Source of the DNA: Podospora bellae-mahoneyi
Taxonomy: Eukaryota > Ascomycota > Sordariomycetes > Sordariales > Podosporaceae
Reading direction: 5' to 3'
Assembly (NCBI RefSeq): GCF_035222275.1
Contig: NW_026946359.1
Coordinates: forward strand, 1,364,001-1,428,000
Length of the DNA: 64,000 nucleotides
This document shows positions 58,448-64,000 of this stretch, piece by piece. The notes below the pieces were generated by a model. It was not told where the DNA came from. It did not search any database and saw nothing but the letters and a program-made list of their open reading frames with translations. The translations under genes were made by a program, and so were the position numbers. How positions within the stretch are numbered: position 1 is the first letter of the stretch; each line of letters begins with the position of its first letter.

Positions 58448-60142
58448 CTAAGTAAAGTTCCACTCCTTGAACGCCTCCCTAAACGCAGTAACGTCCGCCG
58501 TCTCCTCCTCCTCAGTCTGCACCACATCCTGCCAGAAAGTCCGATTCTCCAGTTTCAGCAACTTCACCATAACCTTGCGCGGATACTGCAGATCAAACCT
58601 GATCTCATCCCCAAATTGCATCAACAAACTCTTGCCAATGACCTTCCCGCCCTCGACCTCATCATCTTCTTCCCCCCAGATCCAAATCCGGAAATAATCC
58701 CCTTCCACCTCATCCGCGGTCTCAAAATCCTTCACCACAAACTTCCCCAGCTTCATATCCTCGGCCAACACGCGGAACCCAGCCTCCACCAGACCCTTGC
58801 TGACAAGCTCAATCGGCACAGGCAAAAACTGCCAGTGAGCGTGAATATTCCTTGATCGGCTGATTTCCCATGTCACAGCCCCGAGCTTGTGCTTCGAAAG
58901 TGTTGATACCATACTCTGCAGTGACTCCCGGAACCGCTTCATCTCCTGAAACGTGGTCTTGGCCTGCTCGTCCCCTAGCTCGGTCTTGCTAAGCGTCGCT
59001 ACGTGGTCAACGGGCGTGATGACGAAGTGACCAGGAAAGTTCAAACCGTGCTCCTTGTAAGTTTCGCTGGTCGTGAGAGGGCCCTTGGCAGTAGCAAGAT
59101 AGGCAGCCTCGCCGATACACCCAACCATGTGTGTTGAGAGATTTGGATTGCACAGGCAAAAAAAGCATTTCTCCGGTCCGGGTGGCGGAGAACGCTCGCG
59201 GTGGCGACGGTGACTCTTGCGCTCATGTTGCGAGTCTCCATGTGAGAACCTCGAGAATCCGGCATCTTTAGCAGACCGCTTCGTGGCGGGAGGCTTGTAG
59301 AATGGGGTCATTGTGCTCCAGGCGGGTGGTGTGATAATGGCATCTCTGTTGAGGGTAAAGGCGTACATCGACTTGGCCTTGGCAGTATTTCCCCACGGTG
59401 CCAACGAGATAAAGCGTGTGAGTTGAATACCCTTGTCCTGTTCCTCCTCTGCCTTCTCCGGAAAGAAAGGCTCTCTCTCGAAGCAAAAGTCATCTGGTGA
59501 CATGGACAGGTGATACTTGGGCTTGAGGGCGGCGCAGAGTTCCGCAATCGCTGGGTTGGAAGGGGCTGTGGTGCTGTTGATGCTCATCTCCTTAGCCTTT
59601 GGGCTATTCTTCCAGACATCGGATGGCCAAGTTGTTGTTAGGAGAATGTCTGCATTGTTAGCTCCTCGGAGACTCTTTGCATCGCCTTCGGTGTGAAACG
59701 GTGAGATCTGTTCCTTAGACAGACCAGCAATAATGTTCGAGTCAAGTAAGCCTCCGAGTGTGACTATCCGGACACCTTCAGATGTCTTTGTGGTTGAGCG
59801 CTTCCCGAGGTAATGAAGATTAGGGGCAATTTCCTCGTCTTTCTCGATTCTCTCGACCACACGTGGGGGAAGAGGAACAGTGCCGACTGTGAAGTACGTT
59901 GGGCAAGGGATTTGAATCTGCCCATCCAAGATCTGTGTGAGCTGCTCATCATCCTGTTCGCTACTAAACAGGTTGCCCGTCACGATGGCAAAACTGAAGG
60001 CGTTTTTCGCATGGAGTGTAGCTAGTTTGCTGAAGGCTGGTTGGAGTTGACCGTTAATGCTGCCGAACACGAAGCTGATTTGGTCAGTTGATGTGGCGTC
60101 GCTGAATTGAAGGGTACTGGGAACTGACATTTTGGCAGCCAT
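58448..60142 (-). CDS. DRN1: CwfJ-family protein, Drn1/CWF19L1 type
   Basis: Homologue of yeast Drn1, S. pombe Mug161 and human CWF19L1, linked to lariat intron turnover with the debranching enzyme. Single exon, 564 aa. The N-terminal half resembles a metallophosphatase fold that lacks the usual metal ligands (ISFVFGSINGQLQPAFSKL, FAIVTGNLF), as in Drn1. A basic linker (HERKSHRRHRERSPPPG) follows. CwfJ C-terminal domain 1 starts at EKCFFCLCNPN (about residue 323) and contains the HIT-like NIHAHWQFLPVP (about 432-443). CwfJ domain 2 follows, with FRIWIWGEED and DLQYPRKVM. The two starts MAAKMSVPST are both possible (60142 or 60130). Distinguished from Cwf19/CWF19L2 by the N-terminal domain. 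Confidence 0.92.
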   Translation of the reverse strand: MAAKMSVPSTLQFSDATSTDQISFVFGSINGQLQPAFSKLATLHAKNAFSFAIVTGNLFSSEQDDEQLTQILDGQIQIPCPTYFTVGTVPLPPRVVERIEKDEEIAPNLHYLGKRSTTKTSEGVRIVTLGGLLDSNIIAGLSKEQISPFHTEGDAKSLRGANNADILLTTTWPSDVWKNSPKAKEMSINSTTAPSNPAIAELCAALKPKYHLSMSPDDFCFEREPFFPEKAEEEQDKGIQLTRFISLAPWGNTAKAKSMYAFTLNRDAIITPPAWSTMTPFYKPPATKRSAKDAGFSRFSHGDSQHERKSHRRHRERSPPPGPEKCFFCLCNPNLSTHMVGCIGEAAYLATAKGPLTTSETYKEHGLNFPGHFVITPVDHVATLSKTELGDEQAKTTFQEMKRFRESLQSMVSTLSKHKLGAVTWEISRSRNIHAHWQFLPVPIELVSKGLVEAGFRVLAEDMKLGKFVVKDFETADEVEGDYFRIWIWGEEDDEVEGGKVIGKSLLMQFGDEIRFDLQYPRKVMVKLLKLENRTFWQDVVQTEEEETADVTAFREAFKEWNFT

Positions 60143-62967
60143 CTTGATTGATAAAGATGATATGTGATGAGAGCAGATGCTTCGAGAAAGAGGATGAGGA
60201 TAAGAGGCTGCCGGCCCCCTGAGGTTGTTGTGAGACGAAATGTTGACCGCCGATCACAAAAATTACCAATTAAATAAGATATCTTGAAAAATTGTGAGAT
60301 GATTTCCTCTTATCCTTGAACAAAGAAAGTTGATATCTCGATTCCGTGGTTGGTAGATTTGAACCGCTCTCATCTCACAAATGTCATAAGTGGAAGGTGC
60401 GATCTCACTCACAGCAGGCGCGCTTCAGCAAGCAATGACGCGCCTCGCCCTAAATTTCTTATCGCTTATCTTCCACCCAAGCTCTCTCCCGCCTCGGCAC
60501 CCTGATCCTCCCACCTCCAACCCCAACCCGCAGACCCACCAGTTCACCAACCTCCAACCTCAACCTTCTCGAAGCACCATTTCACAAACGAAAGGTCCCA
60601 CCCCCAAGCCATGCACAAAACCACCCGCCCCTAATGCAAATGCACACCACACCGCAACATCTCAAATCCCCAGCATTTCCATCCCCGTACGTCCCACCCC
60701 CTTTGCTCTCGCATTCCCCCATTGTTTACATTTTCCCCCTTTAGGCAACCGATCACCTGTCTCGCAAAAAGAAAAAGCGGAGCCCACACTACCTATCCGA
60801 TCCGAGAACTCCACACCCCACAACCCGGGCTCCGGTCCGCATTCCGCCATCCCAGGCCATCGCCGGGCTCCACACAAAGCCCGGACCACACCGCCCCGGA
60901 ACGGCTATCTCAACGACGACAGGACAAGGAGTGGAATTTTCTAGTACATAGTTGGTTACAACCTCACCCCTTACCCACGGCTATATCGTCTCCAGGGAAA
61001 CGCTCACCTCAACGAAAACTCTGACATGTGTTCTTTTCTTCCATGCGGTAATGGCCGACATGAAAACCATATCCACGGTACAGGTAAAATGACAACCGGA
61101 GATTGGAACGGAGGTATAACACATCCCGCGTTATACACTCTTATACCCATCATATCGCAGTTGTGAAAAACTTTTTGAGATTGCAGCCTCTCATTCTACC
61201 AGCACGCCTTTCCCCGTCCATCTCTGATCTACACTCTCAATCAGCTGTTGCTTCTTGCCAACCAAGCATAAAACTCCTTGCCACATCACCGCCCATCAAA
61301 ACCCACCCGCTCTCACTCGTTGCCCCGCGAACCCCAGAAACCATCACCCGATCCAACAGTTCAAAAAAAAAATCCATCCCCACAGGCGGCCATCCCGTCA
61401 TCCAATATCACAACCCTGCCCTGTCTTAAACCAATGCAAAAGGGTTAGGTTAGGTGTTCTCCCACGACCCTCTACTCACCAAACCGTTACATTCCCACCC
61501 GCTTTGCAAATTTCCCCTGAACACAAAACTCCCGTCCTTGGCAAAGGGCCCAAGTGTTTGACATGCAGAGTCCAAGTTATGCTTCCATGCTGGGTCACAA
61601 CTTGATGAAAGATGAAGTCACAAACTTGATGACCACATGACGACGGACATGCAAGTCAAAGCACAACAAGTGCGACAGTCGTCAAGTAATTTTTAAACTT
61701 CATTTTGTTCTTGTTTTTTGCTTCAGCCTGTAAACTCATTAGGTACAAAGCTACTTCGTAACAAGCACCCGTGGCCGTGATTTTTTTGTTCTGATATTCC
61801 CAAACAGTGAAAAAAAGGAAGGGCGGTTTCTCGGTTCGAGTTCTCCATCATCGCGTATCATGCTGATTGATGGCTCGCCAATAAAAACCCAATCATCCAT
61901 CCAATTGCTGTATGTTGCCAGAGGGGAGCGATGGCAATCACCCACACAAAAGCAGTACAGGAGTTTCCCATGATGTCCAGGCAAGGGGAGCAGACGAGAA
62001 TGACTTTTTGCCACAGGGATATCTTGTTCACCAAGATCCCAGGGCTCTCTAAAGCCGTTCTTCTTCTGTCCCATCCCATATTTCTTCCATCTGATCCTAG
62101 CAGGAACTTGAACAAAACTCATCTGACAATCAAGTCGTGAGCCGCAGTCCGTCGCAAGTAAAGGTTTCTCCTCCCATCTTATGCTTCCTCCCCTCCCACC
62201 AGCAAACAACACCAAAGATGACCCCTTCCCCCATTTTCCCTGGCCTCCATGGTAAATAAACCTGTTGCAAACCACTGCAGAACGCATGTTCGTGGAATCG
62301 ACGTCTGGATCCACCGTGCGAAAACGGTTTGCCAGGAGGGGTATCTTGTGTGTAAATGCTACAAAGAAAAAAAAGACAAAAACAAACAATTTTGGTGTGG
62401 TTTCGATGTATGTCGGACCGAACCGGGATATTCTGATCAGTAAAGTGCTTTTTCGTACAGACGTTGATAAGGGAAGATGAGGTGCCCGCGAATGGGCTGA
62501 TGACGCGCAATCGTAACAGCTCTTGAGCGGCGAGTAAGATAAAACAAGACCGGTTTGCTGTATCATCATGATCGCTAAACATTATGAATACATGCCAGTC
62601 CACGCCGCAATGCGGACTGACACTTTGACAGTATCGAAGAGCTGATAGGCATCCAAAACATGATGGGCCTTTGCTGAAGTGATACATGCCGAAAGGTGGC
62701 AAGTAATGCCGAGAAGAAGAAACAAGTATGCTGGGTTTGTCGACGATCGTGAGGGTATCAATCCTACCGGAAACAAACCTGCACCCTATTCAGTCGGGAT
62801 GAGAGGGCAGCATGTGTATGAATGAGGTATGTGACATAGAAGACAAAGTGGCTGCGGATGAGCCTGCTCCGGGAAAGCTGTGGTTGGCGAGCAGAGGTGA
62901 CAACTGCTGAAGAATAGGTAAGGATGCAGTGTAATCCAACAAGTATTCCCATGAGTGATGTTGGTCT
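60143..62967. other. Gene-poor region (2.8 kb) between the Drn1-type gene and CDC25
   Basis: No recognisable gene. The part near 60400-60650 is C/A-rich and looks like a promoter or leader. A 272-codon minus-strand frame at 62569-61751 and a 184-codon plus frame at 60390 (no ATG) have no family signal. The right part would hold a long CDC25 3' UTR. No repeat or RNA gene was seen. Confidence 0.5.
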
Positions 62968-64000
62968 TTAGAAAGAGACCATCCGTCGTGGAGGCCCACG
63001 ATCCGCTCCAAGTGGCGATTGCCCAAGGTCCGCAAACTCACAATCACGGCTGATGGTACGACCTGGCGCAGTTGGCGAATCCTGGATCCGATCACCAAAT
63101 GCATACGTTTGCGCACGACCCAGCCCTTTGCGCTGCTGCTTTAAGCGGCCCATCAGCCGCTCGCAAGTCTTCTCGTGCCCAGCGGCGCCCATCTCGACAT
63201 ACGCCCGAGGGTAGCAGCGTTCTTGGTGTTCAGAGAAGAAACCACTATACCCACCGTCCAGAATGTAAACATCAGGGTATGTGAGTCTCGGGTAAGCCTC
63301 CTGGTTCAGTTGTCGGTCCTGGGAACGAATATGGCGAGCCATGAGCGGAGCACGGTGAGCAGAGTATTCGCAGTGAAAGATGAGAAGGGTGCGCCCTGGC
63401 ATGGGAGTGCGAAACAGATGGTCTGCCAGAAGATCCTTATCATTGTAGTTGATGGCGCCATCAATGTGACCACCCTCATATTCGTACTCGAAGCGACAGT
63501 CGACGATCATCTTGTGTTGGTACTGGTCGCTGTATTTGCCGTCCAACACCTCAAGCATGGTGTCGCGGGTAATGCGAGGAATGTTATCTTGTTCATCTTC
63601 GGGCATGAAATGCGGTAGCAGTGGCTCCTGGGTTTCCTCGATGTCGGGCAGAGCAGCGTCAAGCTCCTTGGGTTTCATAATCTCCTCGGCGCTTTCAAAC
63701 ATGCTCAGTGAGCGACGAGTTGTCCACCTCCGCGGCCGGCCGGCAGGATTCGAAGACTTGCGAGAGTGGCTGATTGGTGATCCGTTGCGGACACCGCTAA
63801 GACCAGGCAAGTTGAACTGGGGCCTTGGGCGATTGCTTGCCATGATCATGCAAGGGCTATTAGCACTGAGGGACCGCCTCTGTTGAGGAGGCGAGTCCTG
63901 AAAACATTCGCTCAGCGACATCGAGGTCGAAGGGGAGGAGCCGAGCTGCACCTCACCACCGAGCTTTAGGGAGGGGAACTGGGTATCACCATTGGAACGA
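62968..64000 (-). CDS. CDC25: Cdc25 mitotic inducer phosphatase (partial, N-terminus outside window)
   Basis: Dual-specificity phosphatase that removes the inhibitory Tyr phosphate from Cdk1 at mitotic entry. The frame is open from 62968 to the window edge and has no ATG near its left end, so the gene continues beyond 64000; about 344 codons are visible. The Cdc25/rhodanese domain begins at PRITRDTMLEVLDGKYSDQY and has IVDCRFEYEYEGGHIDGAIN. The active-site loop is HCEYSAHRAP (HC-x5-R with Cys and Arg present). DVYILDGGYSGFF and the tail CYPRAYVEM follow, then a basic extension ending RRMVSF. The visible N-terminal part is Ser/Pro-rich and probably regulatory. Identification is firm; start and 5' exons are unknown. 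Confidence 0.95.
   Translation of the reverse strand, partial: RSNGDTQFPSLKLGGEVQLGSSPSTSMSLSECFQDSPPQQRRSLSANSPCMIMASNRPRPQFNLPGLSGVRNGSPISHSRKSSNPAGRPRRWTTRRSLSMFESAEEIMKPKELDAALPDIEETQEPLLPHFMPEDEQDNIPRITRDTMLEVLDGKYSDQYQHKMIVDCRFEYEYEGGHIDGAINYNDKDLLADHLFRTPMPGRTLLIFHCEYSAHRAPLMARHIRSQDRQLNQEAYPRLTYPDVYILDGGYSGFFSEHQERCYPRAYVEMGAAGHEKTCERLMGRLKQQRKGLGRAQTYAFGDRIQDSPTAPGRTISRDCEFADLGQSPLGADRGPPRRMVSF

Noticed and set aside
61751-62569. 272-codon minus-strand open frame downstream of CDC25
   Set aside because: No recognisable family, low-complexity Phe run, and overlapping frames on other strands. More likely CDC25 3' UTR.

Overview
The window looks like nuclear DNA of a filamentous ascomycete, most likely a Sordariomycete close to the Sordariales. 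The reasons are the single-gene layout with genes on both strands, very short introns (mostly 49-77 bp, GTRNGN donors, CTAAC-type branch points, YAG acceptors), strong CACC-ATG type starts, and proteins that match the Neurospora/Podospora style of each family. I see no sign of a mobile element, a virus-derived element, rRNA, tRNA or CRISPR. The content is mostly conserved housekeeping and cell-cycle genes.

Layout, left to right. 1.5-4.5 kb: a Kip2/KipA-type kinesin (-). 4.5-9.9 kb: a long gene-poor stretch with a small 24-bp minisatellite. 9.9-13.6 kb: a SulP transporter with STAS and cyclic-nucleotide-binding domains (-). 15.3-16.1 kb: GINS subunit PSF1 (-), divergent from the mitochondrial ClpB-type disaggregase HSP78 (+, 17.4-19.8 kb). 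21.1-21.9 kb: an Arf1-like GTPase (-), divergent from the p24 cargo receptor EMP24 (+, 23.1-23.8 kb). 24.4-27.1 kb: a DUF3405 type II membrane protein (-). 29.0-31.3 kb: an HDEL-tailed, diverged BiP-type Hsp70 (+). 32.1-33.6 kb: PEX13 (+), followed by a 73-codon small gene. 35.3-37.1 kb: TFIIA large subunit TOA1 (-). 38.3-40.1 kb: CDC20 (-), divergent from a Kelch-BTB protein (+, 41.0-43.4 kb). 44.4-45.2 kb: what looks like a decayed small membrane-protein gene. 45.7-48.4 kb: CUL3 (-), divergent from ZIM17 (+). 50.1-58.0 kb: the giant ribosome-biogenesis protein UTP20 (-). 58.4-60.1 kb: a Drn1/CWF19L1 homologue (-). 63.0 kb to the right edge: CDC25 (-), cut by the window end.

Shared themes: secretory pathway (Arf, Emp24, BiP), mitochondrial protein quality control (Hsp78, Zim17, which both act with mitochondrial Hsp70), RNA metabolism (Utp20, Drn1), and cell-cycle/ubiquitin control (Cdc20, Cul3, a BTB-Kelch protein, Cdc25, Psf1). 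I see no operon-like logic and no clearly undescribed system. The points most worth a second look are: a stop-free, frame-preserving intron that splits the NEDD8-acceptor lysine codon of CUL3; an 87-codon acidic open frame continuing past the Kelch-BTB stop; the divergent BiP-type gene with two frame-preserving small exons; the decayed gene beside CUL3; and the outlying 434-bp first intron of TOA1.

All exon borders were read by eye from splice signals, frame continuity and family conservation. For every multi-exon gene reported as intact, the summed exons give whole codon numbers.
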